From Lucifuga dentata (lineage: Eukaryota; Chordata; Actinopteri; Ophidiiformes; Bythitidae): a stretch of 64,000 nt of DNA. The stretch covers positions 253,677 to 317,676 of the forward strand of contig VXCM01000474.1 of assembly GCA_014773175.1 (NCBI GenBank). The letters run 5' to 3'. Made by a program: the position numbers and the translations under genes. Shown piece after piece: positions 24,944 through 37,214 of the stretch (position 1 is its first letter; each line of letters begins with the position of its first letter). The notes below the pieces were generated by a model. It ran no database searches. It had not been told where the DNA came from and saw only the letters and a program-made list of their open reading frames with translations.

Positions 24944-26741
24944 TAGATGGTTAAAATATAGTGTACAAGGTATAACCAAGAGCAGTATAATGTAGAGATG
25001 CTCCAGTGTAAAGTCTATTTTTAGTAGCTGTTACTCAAAGTGCCTCATTGTTTCAAAGTGAACAAAGTTACAACTTGGTATTGTTTTTTACACTCCTCAA
25101 AGGGGATTGTAAATTATATTAATTTTTTTAATTGTTATTTTTTTGCTGATTTTATGTGTCAATATTTTGATCTACTTTATATCTTAACAAATAATGCATA
25201 AATTTTTTATTGTGCTGCATGGTAGAGCTGATTACTTAAAATTGCGTAGATATGTCTTTTTGTATTTGTATAAAATGGTATTCGCAGGTTTTGGAAAGTG
25301 TTATTCATCAAAGGCCAAATGCAACTTTGCAAAACAGAAGATGTGCTGTTTGATTGCTCACAATCCTTAAATTCTACCCCATCAATCAAGCAAGATGCTG
25401 CACTGAATCACTGCCTTCAGGGATGCTGCTCAGCACAGTATTTATACAATGTTTTGAGTATATTTATTAATGGATTTAATTACATATAAAAAATACACAA
25501 AACTTGATTTATTTCTGCTCTGAATTAAACATTTGAATATTCTCACGCAAGTCACTTCAATTGCAGTTGTCTGAATGTTATATTTCCCAGTATACACTGA
25601 ACTAGACATTTAAATAACGCCAGTCAGATTTTGAAAGATACTTCTTGCCTGGTTGGTTTCATACTCAAAATGTTCCTGATTATTTTTTATAGACAGCAGT
25701 GTTTCTTCTGCTCATAGAACACAAACAATAAGAGCAGCAGATGGCAGAAGCAGAACACGGGGAGCTCTTAGCAATTACAAAATGTTCCAAAACATTCTGT
25801 TGTGACTGCAGTTTGCCTGGGGACAATGTTCCCAAACACACGCATACACACACCATACACCTGCACTCTTATACAAGCTGCTGTGGGAGTCAAGAGCAAC
25901 AGCTGAGTTTGGTTTGTTATGCTACACATACACACAGAGAGAGAGAGAGAGAGATTAGTGTAAAACTGCAATTCACTTAAAGTCAGTTATCTTCCAGTAT
26001 CCGAGTCACAATTCTAACAATAACAACAATAGCAATAATTCTAATTTATTGGAACTTTTGTAAATATGTTCCAAGTTAACAAATTGTTTTCTTCCCTCAT
26101 ATTTGCCTGGAGGGCTGGAGTCTGCTGGAGTCAGCTGGAGTTCTTGTTCCTTTTGATGAACTTGATGTTAGAAAAGTGCTTTTTAATGCTGCTCTGATGC
26201 TGAATGAAATATAATGTACCATGAAGTCTGTCAACATATGTCAACTTTTTAATTAAGAACTGGGTGTCATTTCAGTGCATTTGCTTTTGTGGTTTTTGGT
26301 TTCAAATTTGTTTTGTTTTATAGCTCATCACTGCTGTAAAATAGAAAAACTGTAAAACTAAAATAGAATCACTGAAAAACACAATAAACAACCTCTTACT
26401 TCAAAATAAACACAAGTCGTTGTGGCATTTGTGAGTTTAAAAAATTATCCAAATTCCAGTCTCTTCTACCATGTGCAACCTGCTCCCACTCTAACTTAAA
26501 CACTTAGCAGCAATGCTTTCATGTCAATGCTTTGTCAATTAGGTCATAAATTCAACATTTGTATAAAATTCTCACTCTTCAGGCTTCAGCAAGAAGATTG
26601 AACACGGCTGTAACAGATGTGATTGAGCCTACATGCAGAAACATGTTTGTTTTTAGCATATGCAGGCACTGTGGGTGTGTCCACTGGTTTATAAGCTGCT
26701 TTATGTCTTCTTTTTGACTGGAAATTCGTCTTTTAAATGGG

Positions 26742-26774
26742 AGCATAAGGTCATGGGATGGATGACCTTATGCT
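26742..26774. repeat. 13-bp perfect inverted repeat with 7-nt loop
   Basis: Arms agcataaggtcat and atgaccttatgct around gggatgg, in the prodh-gal3st1 intergenic region. No run of T follows, and no role is assigned. Confidence 0.9.
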
Positions 26775-27364
26775 TATGAATCCTGTTTAATCACTGATCC
26801 CAGACAGGACAGATGACAACATGCAGCATTACATCTGTGCTTGTCTTGTGACAATTATATATCAAATGTTCTTGTGAAAATACATATTAAATGTTCCATG
26901 TACCATGTACCAAATTCTTAAAGGAATACCTTGCTCAAGTATTACTTACCTGTATCCTCTAACATTTCTGTTAACGAAAACGATGACGAAAATTAACATG
27001 ATACTGGCACCAGTAACAAAAACTGTGACAAAATATGTGATGAAAATTAAAGATTTTGTGATGAAAATTAACACGTTACCTGCACCGGTAATGAAAACTG
27101 CATGTATGTGTGTATGACATAGAAAAGCATAAATCACAGCAAATGTACACACTGTGCATGTTGGTCATCCAAAAAAGAAAAAAAAAATCCTTACCAATGT
27201 TGAAAAATCTACGCCCTCACTTGTACAGTTGTTGAGTCAATATCATCTTTATAATTTCCACAGCACTTGTTTTGTGTTCCTGTAATAAGTTACTTTGCTT
27301 CCATTGACATGGTATGATGTCAATAAAGTCAAACAACTATAGCCAGTGCCAATATCCACAGAAA

Positions 27365-27605
27365 CTGGATTTAAGTCAAGTTATTTGTATAACCCAATAT
27401 CACATACAATGGTTCAAAGGGCTTTACAGACCCGCATGTTAACGGTTTCCAACCCAACCCAACCTCTCTATGAAGATAAGGAGAAACTAGTTAAAAAAAA
27501 AACCTTATTACATAAGGAAAAAATGGAAGAAACCATGGGAGAGGCAATTCAAAGAGAGATTCCCTCTCCTCAAATGGCCGGATGTGCAATAAGAATGGTA
27601 GATGG
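27365..27605 (+). repeat. Dispersed repeat fragment, family A, second copy
   Basis: Fuller copy of the repeat at 9830-10075: ttatttgtataacccaata, caaagggctttacagacc, an aaggagaaact block, aaatggaagaaaccatgg, gagaggcaattcaaagagag, ccctctcctcaaatggccgg. Same orientation. An open frame of about 100 codons crosses it but shows no known domain. Confidence 0.65.
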
Positions 27606-28504
27606 AACTGTAGATGGACCAAACATTTGGTCAAGTAAATTTTTACCTGATGGTGGTGCCACATAAAAGGTCATGGGGTCACACACCAAAAAAAAAAAAA
27701 AAAAANAAAAAAAAAAAAAAAAACAAAGAATATCCACTCAGAACTCTGAATTTCCATTTGCAAATATGTGGAACTCTGTTCAGTGGCTGTTGAGACCGAT
27801 GACCTTGTAATTAAAGCCTTGCTATGAGCAGACATAATGGAATCTCTGGCTGAGATGAATGATTGTGTGTTCTCTGCCACATGATTGCACGTTTGACCTC
27901 AGCAGATAACATCACACCTACAGTGCAGCTGAATAAAAAAGTGCTTGAGCAAAAATAACCACATGATATTTTTGACACAGTTAAAGAGAATGATATTGTG
28001 ACTATGGAAGTTACTATAGATCTCTAAGGCAGCTCGTGCTGATGATTTATACTTAGGCACACCAGCATCTTGTCTTATTTAATTTCACAAAAATGGTTTG
28101 AGAATAATGGCAGCAACTGCCTCCTGAAGTAAATAGAAAACAGAACCTGTTCTACCAGATGCCATGATGATGCCTTCATTTCAAGAGGTGGGGACACTTC
28201 ACCTTAGGCTCTGTGCTTCACACTTTGCTGGGATTTGAATGAAGTGTATGGCAAAAGTTCAGAGAGGATGATAGCGTGAACATGGTTTGGATCTTGATTC
28301 TAAAAATATTATTGGAGCCTAACAAACTTTTACCATTGTATCAGGTAAGGCAGAATTCTTGTTCAGTTACTATGGGAGGAGATCTGACTTGCTTTAGTTC
28401 TCATAACCCATGAGATGTGTTTTTCATTCATAGAAAATCTCTCTGATGCACAGATGCTGTCGCCTGGAAGAAAATTAAGCCTTTCATTTACAAGTCCTTT
28501 CACA

Positions 28505-28935
28505 TATTTTGTTCACTTCACTTTACTTTATTATCCCAAATAGAAACTTGTTCTACAGCAGCTTGAATAGGCTAAAAGATAAAACAACAGTACCAAACAA
28601 TCAACATACAGTGAATACATGAAATATAAATGCCACTCAAACAAAACAAAAATTGATGAAGCAAGTGTCAATGATACATACAAATTAGATAAAACTAAAA
28701 TAGCATGTAGTTTAAAATTTATTCATAATTTATTCATAATGCAAGTTTACAAATGGCAGATGGTACAAATAAATGAGTATTTAAATCTGTTGTTTTTATT
28801 TTGGGCAGTTTTAGCCTTCCTCCCAAAGGTAAGAGAACTGAAATTCTTCTTTTAAAGGATGGGTCTTGCTACCCATAATGCGTCTGGCCTTGCGAAGCGC
28901 CTGTAGCTCAAAGATGGTTCTGAGATTGCATTGTT
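28505..28935. repeat. Possible dispersed repeat (retroelement 3'-end type)
   Basis: The opening ctttactttattatcccaa and the later block around 28862-28915 (acccataatgcgtctggcct) resemble wording I recall from repeats scattered in fish genomes. Only one copy is visible here, so this rests on recall. Confidence 0.3.
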
Positions 28936-30286
28936 CACCAAGTATCTTACTTGCCTGTTTCATTCAATTTATACTCTACTTTTTTAATAGTTACAGAATA
29001 TTTCGAATGTTTAGGAAAACACAAACTTCTTAATTTGAGCTAAGGCATATTTCATACCTGTGAGCATAAACTGCATTTAATTTCTCTGATCACAGACCAT
29101 GATTACTCCATGACACGTGAACATATTTGCATCAAACAGATACACAGGTGACTGTCAGTGTCAAAGACTAAAAAAGCAGGTATGCAAAGAAATATTTTAC
29201 ATGGCAATATGCATTTATTTGAAAACTACTCTTGTGAAGACTAGGAATTCAGTTGGAATTTATTTTGATGTTTGATGGTGGTGAATATTAATTAAAAAGT
29301 TAGTTTAACATTTTAACTTTAAGTTACTTTTAAGCTTCTTGCACTAAAACTGTCTTTTCTGTGTCAGCACTCTGTCAGTTTCTGTTCCCAGGTTTGTTGA
29401 GAAAGGCAATTTCAGAAGCATAAACATGTTTAAAGTGCAAACATAGGGCCTCTGTGTTTTATTTGAAAAAATATTGATGCAGCACTTTCCTTTCACTTCA
29501 GAGATATTATCTCCACTGTGTCTACACTTTCTTATTCTGCGCTTTTTCTTAGTCAATAGTCCAGTTTAAGCTTTTTTTTTTTTAATTTTTTTTTTTTTTT
29601 TTTTTNTTTTTTTTTTTTTTTTTTTAACATGATGCATGTGGCTTGCTTTTAAGTCAAGCCTTGTTTTTATTACCTACAACCATGAAGAATCCTTTATTGT
29701 CAATCCACTGTAATTTCTATTGTAGTGTTTTATGTTACTTGGCAGCAGAATTTAGAACCCAATAAGATTTGACATCACATCATTATTGAATAAAACCTTA
29801 AAATCTAGATAATTCTTAATTCACAGACATAGCATCTCTTTGAAATTTTCTTCAGGGGTTGGGTTTGAGGTGTGGCATGACTTCAGGGGTTTAGTATTTG
29901 CTAAAATCCTACTAAAGCCCTGCATCACAGAGTTTTGTGTACACTTGTAACAGTGCATTAACCCAGCCTACAAACATTTTAGATCATACTTATTTATCAA
30001 GAATACCCCTAAATAGCTGTGCAACTGTATTATGCTGCTGGTGATATGTTGGTATGCTATAGGTTATATGATATTTCATACTGTTTTTATGCCTGGCATG
30101 TTTTTGTGATGTATGCTGACTACCTTGGAGTCCAACACAAATTTCCCCATGGGACAAATACATTTTATCCTATCAACAACATCAGTTGTGTAATTATAAT
30201 TATTTTTTTTAACCTTTAAACATTTTTTCTGTGTACATGTTTGTTCTCTAATTTATCATTTTCAGGTTTCCCTTTGAAATTTAAAC

Positions 30287-31642
30287 ATGTTTGAAAATAG
30301 AAGAAGGCACAAAGCAGTCAAACGAGGGCTGGTCCTCTGGGTTTTGCTGACCAACGTCATTTTGCTGGCAGTATACTACCTGTCAAACCCATGGCAGACA
30401 AAGAACAGGTAAATATTTGGATATAAGGCATTATTTCATAAAGACCAATCAAACAGTTTGAATGCTTACTTACACCTATACTTTACCTACAGGGACTCCA
30501 ATGAAGCCACGTGTGCCCTCAGCATGTCACAAAAAAACATGACCACTGCCTCTCAAAGCCCAAAATCCCAGTCAGAAAAGTGCTCTCCCAAGATGAACAT
30601 CATGTTCATGAAGACACACAAAACTGCCAGTAGCACAATACTTAATATCCTGTTTCGCTTTGGAGAAAAGCACAAGCTGAGGTTTGCCTTCCCTGATGGT
30701 CGAAATGACTTCTATTACCCATCGCCTTTCCTGTGCTCACATGTAAAGAACTACAAGACCGGAGAATGTTTCAACATTATTTGTAACCACATGCGCTTTG
30801 ACCCTCAGGAGGTATCCAAGCTCTTGCCTGCAGATGCTGTGTACATAACCATCTTACGAGACCCTGTGAACCTCTTTGAGTCTTCCTTCCATTACTATCA
30901 TCGTGCAGTTCCCCTTACATGGAGCATCAAAGGAAATGACAAACTGGCTGAGTTTCTTAACCATCCTTGGAAGTACTACACTCCAGAGGCTTACAATTCG
31001 TTCTATCTTAAAAATTTGCTCTTCTTTGACTTTGGTTTTGACAACAACCTCGAAGGTGATGATCCTCGTGTAATGCAGGTTATTCACACCTTATCACTGC
31101 GTTTTAATCTGGTCCTGATAGCAGAGTATTTTGAAGAGTCTCTTATCCTGCTTAAGGACACACTCTGTTGGAACACGGAAGATTTGCTGTTTTTTAAGCT
31201 CAACGCTCGCAAGAGCTCATCTATATCTCAACTGAGTCCTGAGCTGAGAGCCAAAGCCTTAAAGTGGAACCAAGCTGACTGGGAGCTCTATCAGCACTTT
31301 AATTCTACATTCTGGGCCAGGGTGGAGGTGTATGGAAAAGAAAGAATGAAACAGGAAGTAAATGAGCTGAGGAGAAGGAACTCTGAGATGAAGGCCATCT
31401 GTATTGAAGGTGGGGATGCAGTCGAGGCTGGAATGATTCAGGACAGCAGTTTCCTGCCCTGGCAGCCAGTTGGAGGGTCCTCCATCTTAGGGTACAACAT
31501 GAAGAAAGACATTGATCCAAAAAAACAAACTCTCTGTCAAAAAATGCTCACACCTGAACTACAGTACTTATCAGAATTTGGCGTGAGCCTGTGGATCACA
31601 AGATTATGGGGTTGGTTAAAAGACAATCTCCTGAAGTTTTAA
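30287..31642 (+). CDS. gal3st1: GAL3ST1, galactosylceramide (cerebroside) 3'-sulfotransferase
   Basis: Golgi type II membrane enzyme that moves sulfate from PAPS to the 3-OH of galactose on galactosylceramide, making sulfatide for myelin and kidney. Two coding exons, 30287-30408 and 30493-31642 (TAA); 1272 nt, 423 aa, the same length as I recall for human GAL3ST1. The start MFENRRRHKAVKRG is a short basic cytosolic tail, followed by one signal-anchor helix (LVLWVLLTNVILLAVYYL). The PAPS 5'-phosphosulfate loop is KTHKTASSTILNILFRFGEK; the 3'-phosphate site is ITILRDPVNLFESSFHYY. Other family blocks: FPDGRNDFYYPSPF, ICNHMRF, LVLIAEYFEESLILL. An acceptor just upstream of the ATG implies a non-coding 5' exon. 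Gal3st2-4 are alternatives, but overall sequence and 22q synteny favour Gal3st1. Confidence 0.94.
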
Positions 31643-33940
31643 GGACACTAAAGAGAAATTTAGGGCAGATTTGGTGATTTTGGTTTTGTGTGACACAAAA
31701 CACATTTATCAGTAATAATCCAACTCTTGGCTGGTTGGTCATTTTTAGACTAGAAAAATCATAAACTGATATTTATATATTTTGCATTGAGAATTCACTA
31801 TTTGCCATCACAGACTGGTCACAGCGATTCACTTTTACGTACTTTTATTTGCTACCATTGCCTTTATATTGCATCTTTTAACATTGTGTAGATTTGCTAA
31901 ACCACTGTGTTGACACCATTGAAACTATACAGGCTTAACTGATGTGTTCTGTAATCCTGTCATGTTATACCTCAAATAGCAAAACTCAACAACTGACAAA
32001 ACTTACATTTCCCAGCATTACTGTAGAAAGCTTATTTATCTGATCACTGGACATGCCATCATACTTCTCCTTCTCCAATCAAATCAAACCAACGTGATCA
32101 TGTGAGAAATTCTGCCACTGATGAACATCAACGATTGAACAGCTCTTATTATGTAGTTTGAATTAGATGCTGAAACATCAACACAGCTCTACTCATTACA
32201 CAGGTAAAAGCATTACCAGCTGACCTCGAGGTGCTTTGTTAAAATCGATGGAACAGGCAGTATTACTTGGCCCCCTGGTGGCCTGGGGAACAAGTGCAGT
32301 TGCACGCCCTGCATTTCTGATGTCCTTGCCTCTATCTGTTTTATGGTTTACACACAATTTCAGCATCAGTAGCAGAAATAATGGTTTGAAGTGGAATGCA
32401 CGAAGACAGCAAATACATTTATTTTGTGTACCTCCTAATTTGAATCCAGACAAAAGCAAATGTTTGGAGATTCAAATGATTTGGTTTGACTTACTGGTAA
32501 TGTGGCAGCACAGCCCTTTGTCAAACCTGTAGCACTGGCCTGTGAAACAAGCTTGTTTAGGTCATTTGTGACATCTTATTTCTGAATGTAATAATGTTAC
32601 CTGACTTTCTGTGGTATATGCTATTTGCTAATCTGACTAGGCCTATGTAAGTCTTATAGATACTGACAAAGTATTAGCAGCCAGCTGTAAACATTTCAGT
32701 AACTAAGTAATCTCAGTACATCTGCTAAATGTGTGTCCATCATGTGTATGTGTGTGTATATATGTGTGTGTATATATATATATACATACATATAATCTTG
32801 CACTGTCTTGCACTATAATATACAGTACAGTTGAATTTAGACAAGGTGTGAATATTTTTCACCTGAACAGTGATTGTTTGACTATTTGACTATTCTCTTT
32901 TCATTATACTTTTAAAACATAAGGTTATTCTTTCTTTGCATAATCAATTAGACCTAAATAGTTCCTCTTTACATTCATAAGGTGCTTGATTTTTTTTTTT
33001 TTTTTAGGCACATGGCAGATAACCCACTGTAGAGACCTTGAATTTCATTGATTTTGTCTGCGAATGTGTATTTACTTGTCATCTCTTTTTATAGCAAAAT
33101 AAATCAAACAATGTTAACTTGTCTTGGTGTCTTTAAACATATTTTGTCTTTTATCTACAATGTCGCAATATACTTCAAATATTCATCTTTTGCTCCTAGG
33201 AACAGAAGGCAAAGCTACGGCTGGCTACAGCTATTTCTTCAGACACCTCGATTCTTTAATTGCATCCTTTTCTGCCCTATATTTTGGCAAGATATAAAAG
33301 ATATCAGATCCAAAACACCCACACTGGTAACCTATATGAATACAATGTATCTATCGGTTGTACATTTGGGAAAAACTTGCAAACAAGCAGTCACCAAACT
33401 AGCTATCAATGCTCGAAAAAAAATCAGTTACATCAGTTCCATAAATGTCCTGTTACAAACTTTGTTTCATACGTCCATTCATAGATCTAAATTCATACAC
33501 CTATGCAGCTGTTGACACTTTAAAACGACGTACTGTAGCTACATTACATGAGGAAAACAAACTGGTGATAGAACAAAGAATTTAATTGATAAGCTCCAAC
33601 AAATACTGCACTAGTACAAAGGCATGGATGCCAAATGAACCAATGCATATAAACACTTTTTGTAAAGACAAATAACACATTATGCGCTCTGTGTGGCATT
33701 AACACGTTTAATTTAACAATTTACAAGCCGTGGGGAAATGGCAGACATTACAATCATTGACAGGGAGGGGGGACAGGGACCATTGCTCCATCTTCTCCAT
33801 CTTCATGGTGGTCCGGGCAGTCTCAGACACAGAGTCTCTGGTATCTGCAGCATGGTATGACTTTTAGCAAACTGTCTCTCTTTATTAAGATGTGGAATCC
33901 AGGAAAAATGGATCATGGTAATATGACTTCAGGCCACGTC
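31643..33940. other. gal3st1 3' UTR and gal3st1-uqcr10 convergent region
   Basis: Probably mostly gal3st1 3' UTR, with a candidate AATAAA at 33098-33103 about 1.46 kb after the stop. A tg/ta microsatellite lies at about 32740-32795. A 155-codon open frame (33048-33515) has no domain, an AT-driven composition and no splice context, and I do not call it a gene. The uqcr10 3' UTR enters from the right. Confidence 0.45.
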
Positions 33941-34357
33941 CTATTCCTCGTCATTATTCTCGTAGTTGTGTTTGATGTGTTTCCACAGTTTCTGCAAAAA
34001 ATCCAGAATAGATAACGTCACATAAACTTCACATTTCATTCAAAACAACCAAGTAGCTAAACAAACAGGTAGAGTTATGCTAGCTAAATTAGCCGATGCT
34101 AAAAAGATTCGCTTACTTAGTCTAGCAGGCAAGCTAAGTGTTAGCAAACGCAGCTTCGCCCTCTGCTAACAAGGTCAGGGCAAAAAAGGTAGTAAAACAT
34201 CAAAAGATACACTTACCCCACGATTCAGTTGCTCAAAAATAGCGTCACCGCCTTGGTCAAATACTCGTTCAAACAAGACTGCTCCAACCATAATGGTTAC
34301 AGCGAAAGTAGACGTTCTCCTGAGGAGCAGATTGTAGACAGACCTTGCTAGCGCCAT
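33941..34357 (-). CDS. uqcr10: UQCR10, cytochrome b-c1 complex subunit 9
   Basis: Small single-pass subunit of mitochondrial respiratory complex III in the inner membrane. Two coding exons on the minus strand: 34357-34217 (47 codons) and 33991-33941 (16 codons plus TAG), phase 0 at the junction; 63 aa in total, the length I recall for human. Exon 1 reads MALARSVYNLLLRRTSTFAV, then TIMVGAVLFERVFDQGGDAIFEQLNRG, containing the membrane helix; exon 2 adds KLWKHIKHNYENNDEE. Divergently paired with zmat5, whose first exon lies just to the right. Confidence 0.96.
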
Positions 34358-34576
34358 GACGACGAACGACGAGTATCAGGAAAGGAAAGTCAAGAGGACT
34401 TCCTGCTCTCACTTCCGCTGAGGAAACAGGCTCAAATGGCGAAGAAGATTGACCCTTCAAAGAGACCGTAGACATAGCCGCAACGTATTCTCTTGTTTCA
34501 ACTTTTTCTCTTTGACAAAAACGTCATTTCCGCATTACCACAGCAAGAAGAAAAGGACAGTACTATCCCTCAAATA
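34358..34576. promoter_or_regulatory. Bidirectional uqcr10/zmat5 promoter and zmat5 5' non-coding exon
   Basis: Between the uqcr10 ATG (34357) and a good donor at 34577 (aaata|gtgagt), which probably ends a non-coding zmat5 exon. It contains ETS-type sites (acttccgc at about 34412, catttccgc at about 34526), a YY1-like aaatggcg at about 34433-34440, many CpGs and no TATA box, as expected for a housekeeping divergent promoter. The plus strand also holds a short upstream ORF starting at about 34436. Confidence 0.6.
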
Positions 34577-35555
34577 GTGAGTATTCTTAAGTAACTTATA
34601 TATACATACTATTTATATTAACCCATAGTGAATGAATGAGTAGTCATAGAACACTAATATACACAAAGAGTGAATTCAAATTCTCACCAAAGGTAAAGAT
34701 AACAACTATGTGAAGCAGCTGTCAAAAATACAGGTTTACTAAATCAACATAATCGTTAACTGCATTTTTCGAATTTCACCTACACATTCAGACTACCCAG
34801 ATAGCAATGTTGTGTATTATCCTGCCTGCTTAGATTAACTTGTTTGTATTTTTGCTTAATTTATATTCAGAAGATGATTTATTTTTAATCTCACAATGAA
34901 ACGGGAAGTAATACATTGGACGTAATACCTCTTCAAAATAAAAGCCACAGCTTAATTGAGGCGCTTGTATTATTATGTTTGTAGATGGCAGCCACAATAG
35001 CATCACCTTGTGTCTTTTACTGATGTTCCTTGTATTCTTTATATAGTTAGAAGGGTAGGGGTTTCTCTTTATACTTAATTATTATGTAATGATTAAAATT
35101 TCAACGAATTTGTGAAGTTTGTTAATAACCTTTTTATTGACTTTTGCTGTCACCAATACACATCAGTATCTTACTCTGAAATTTTACTAGTGGTATCAGT
35201 CTCAACAGTTCCATTTGGGCTCAGTGTAAGATTTGGCTCATCCACTACATAATGTTGGAATGTGTATGCCAAATATAGGGTGTGTAGAGTGTCCTTTAAA
35301 TGGTTTTTCAAACTTTCATACATAGATTCTTTGAGGTCTGTTTGTTGAAGTCTGGTAGTTTTGTAGGGGAAAATGTTGGCTCATTTTGTTGCTTATGTGT
35401 AGATAACATGGCAAAATTCATCCAGATTCCAGCATAACATTGGAAATAGTAGAGAAGCAGTTTACATTACAGTTGCTTTTCTTGTTCTTGTTGTATACTG
35501 CCTTCCAGAGGTTTAACAGGTGACATCTTTCTATTTTGAAAGCGCTACCTGAGCC

Positions 35556-36467
35556 ATGGGGAGGCGGTACTACTGTGACTACTGTGACAGGTCCTTTCAG
35601 GACAACATGCATAACAGGAAAAAACATCTCTACGGTGTTCAGCATCAAAGAGCTAAAAAGGCCTGGTTTGACCACTTCAGAGGTTAGATTTATTGTATGT
35701 TAGTTTCTGAGACCTTATTTAAAATCCACTTTAATTCATTTTCACTTTAATTTTTATCTGGTGTGCTTGTTTGGCTCAACAGCAATCCTACATGTTACAA
35801 TTTGCATTTAAAGATAGTAAACAAGTCATAAGCCTGATTATGAGATTCAGATTGGAGATTTAAGAAGTCTTACATTTCACCATACTACCTTGGCCATCTT
35901 AATTTATGGTAGAAGGTTTCATAAACCATGGACATACTCTAATTTTCTTGTTATGTTACAGACTCTGCAGCCATTCTGTACGATGAACAAGCTAAGAAAC
36001 CCTGCAGGAAGTTTCTACAAAAAGGTAGCACAGCTGTTTGAACTTCTACAAGACAAGTAAAACATCTCTAAAGTAAATGAATACCAGATGAAGAGTTATA
36101 GCACAAAGCTTAACAGCTCTTTAATTCTGTCTGTATCCACTAACTTGATTTTTGAATCATGCCATTTCTTTTTAAGCTACTCAAACAGTTTTGTTCAGTA
36201 TGTGATATGTCTCTTGACATATCATAATGCTGATCTGTATTTCCTAACGTGATACTATGATTGCATGGAAATGTCATGGTTGATTTATATGATAATTAGA
36301 TACAAGTGATGCCATAATTGCTAATGAGTGGACTATTTAAGTGCATGCATGGGGAAAAATACCCTTTACTAAGCTGTTGTTGGTCAAAACATTGACTGTA
36401 TATTTTTAAACAAAGTTTGTCATTATATTGTGCTTTTTTCTGTTGATTCCTATATATGTAACAATTA

Positions 36468-36524
<57 letters not shown>

Positions 36525-37214
36525 TGCATTAGGGATTTGTGATTTTGGTCCTAACTGCAGGTTTTCTCACATGTCTGAAGAAGATCTGGCAAACCTAAAA
36601 AGGCAAGCTGAAGGTAAGCTTTAACCACAAGGTGGTGCTGTCGACCATGTGACACAGAAATCTTAAAGTAATACACTGTAAGGTATAGAGAGCAAGATTT
36701 ATAAATTTATAGTCAATATAAATAATACTATTATCACAACAGACACACACTGTAATTTAAATGATTGATGGCCATACATAGTGTCAAGTGCAAACTGAGA
36801 TGACTGTTAAATAGCTCCATATTGAGATTTATTTGTTCTTTCAGACGAAAGGCAGCGCAAAGAGGACTCTGAGGACAGAATTGTCCCTGAGAGGACTGTA
36901 GAACAATGGCTCACTAGGAGGGAAAAAAGACGAACTGCCCTCAGTAGCAAAGGGTATGAACATTCATTATGGTTTCAACACTTCATCCTATGTGGTTAGC
37001 ATGACTAATGATTTTTCCTTTTCCTATTGACGTGGGAATCAAATCATACATTATTTATCTCTACAGAGATCTAAAAGATAAGGAAGACAGTGAAGGAGGC
37101 CGAATAGACAGTGATGTACCGCCACAGCTCCTCTCCATTCTTGACCTCCCACCTTCTCTTCTGCCTCCTCCTCCAGATGGATGGAAAGTCAAACTCAACA
37201 CAGAGTGGGGCTGA
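35556..37214 (+). CDS. zmat5: ZMAT5, U11/U12 snRNP 20 kDa protein
   Basis: Zinc-finger component of the U11/U12 di-snRNP of the minor spliceosome, which recognises U12-type introns. Coding exons 35556-35682, 35962-36024, 36533-36613, 36845-36953, 37067-37214 (TGA); 528 nt, 175 aa (human about 170). A non-coding exon probably ends at 34576, and the ATG exon probably starts at 35509 after ccttccag. The N-terminus [20 protein letters not shown] is the matrin/U1C-type C2H2 finger with [14 protein letters not shown]; exon 3 completes a CCCH finger ([22 protein letters not shown]); the C-terminus is proline-rich, [12 protein letters not shown], ending NTEWG. The exon 3 acceptor directly follows a (TG)n repeat of about 25 units. 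Confidence 0.95.
36473..36523 (+). repeat. (TG)n microsatellite abutting the zmat5 exon 3 acceptor
   Basis: About 25 uninterrupted TG units, ending nine bases before the tag of the acceptor that precedes exon 36533-36613. It takes the place of the usual polypyrimidine tract; only tgtctgcattag separates repeat and exon. Confidence 0.98.

Larger units (their letters stand above)
24733..30286. other. prodh-gal3st1 intergenic region
   Basis: Starts with the prodh 3' UTR. No recognisable exon. Contents: a (GA)n run at 25934-25953, a 13-bp inverted repeat (26742-26774), imperfect short repeats of a gatgaaaattaa motif near 26980-27100, dispersed repeat family A (27365-27605), a poly-A join at 27706, a candidate second dispersed repeat (about 28505-28935), and a poly-T join at 29606. 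Any 5' non-coding exon of gal3st1 should lie here; ttttcag at about 30259-30265 looks like its splice acceptor. Confidence 0.45.

Noticed and set aside
33048..33515. 155-codon open frame on the plus strand after gal3st1
   Set aside because: Composition follows the local AT-rich DNA, there is no domain or repeat, and it overlaps the likely end of the gal3st1 3' UTR.
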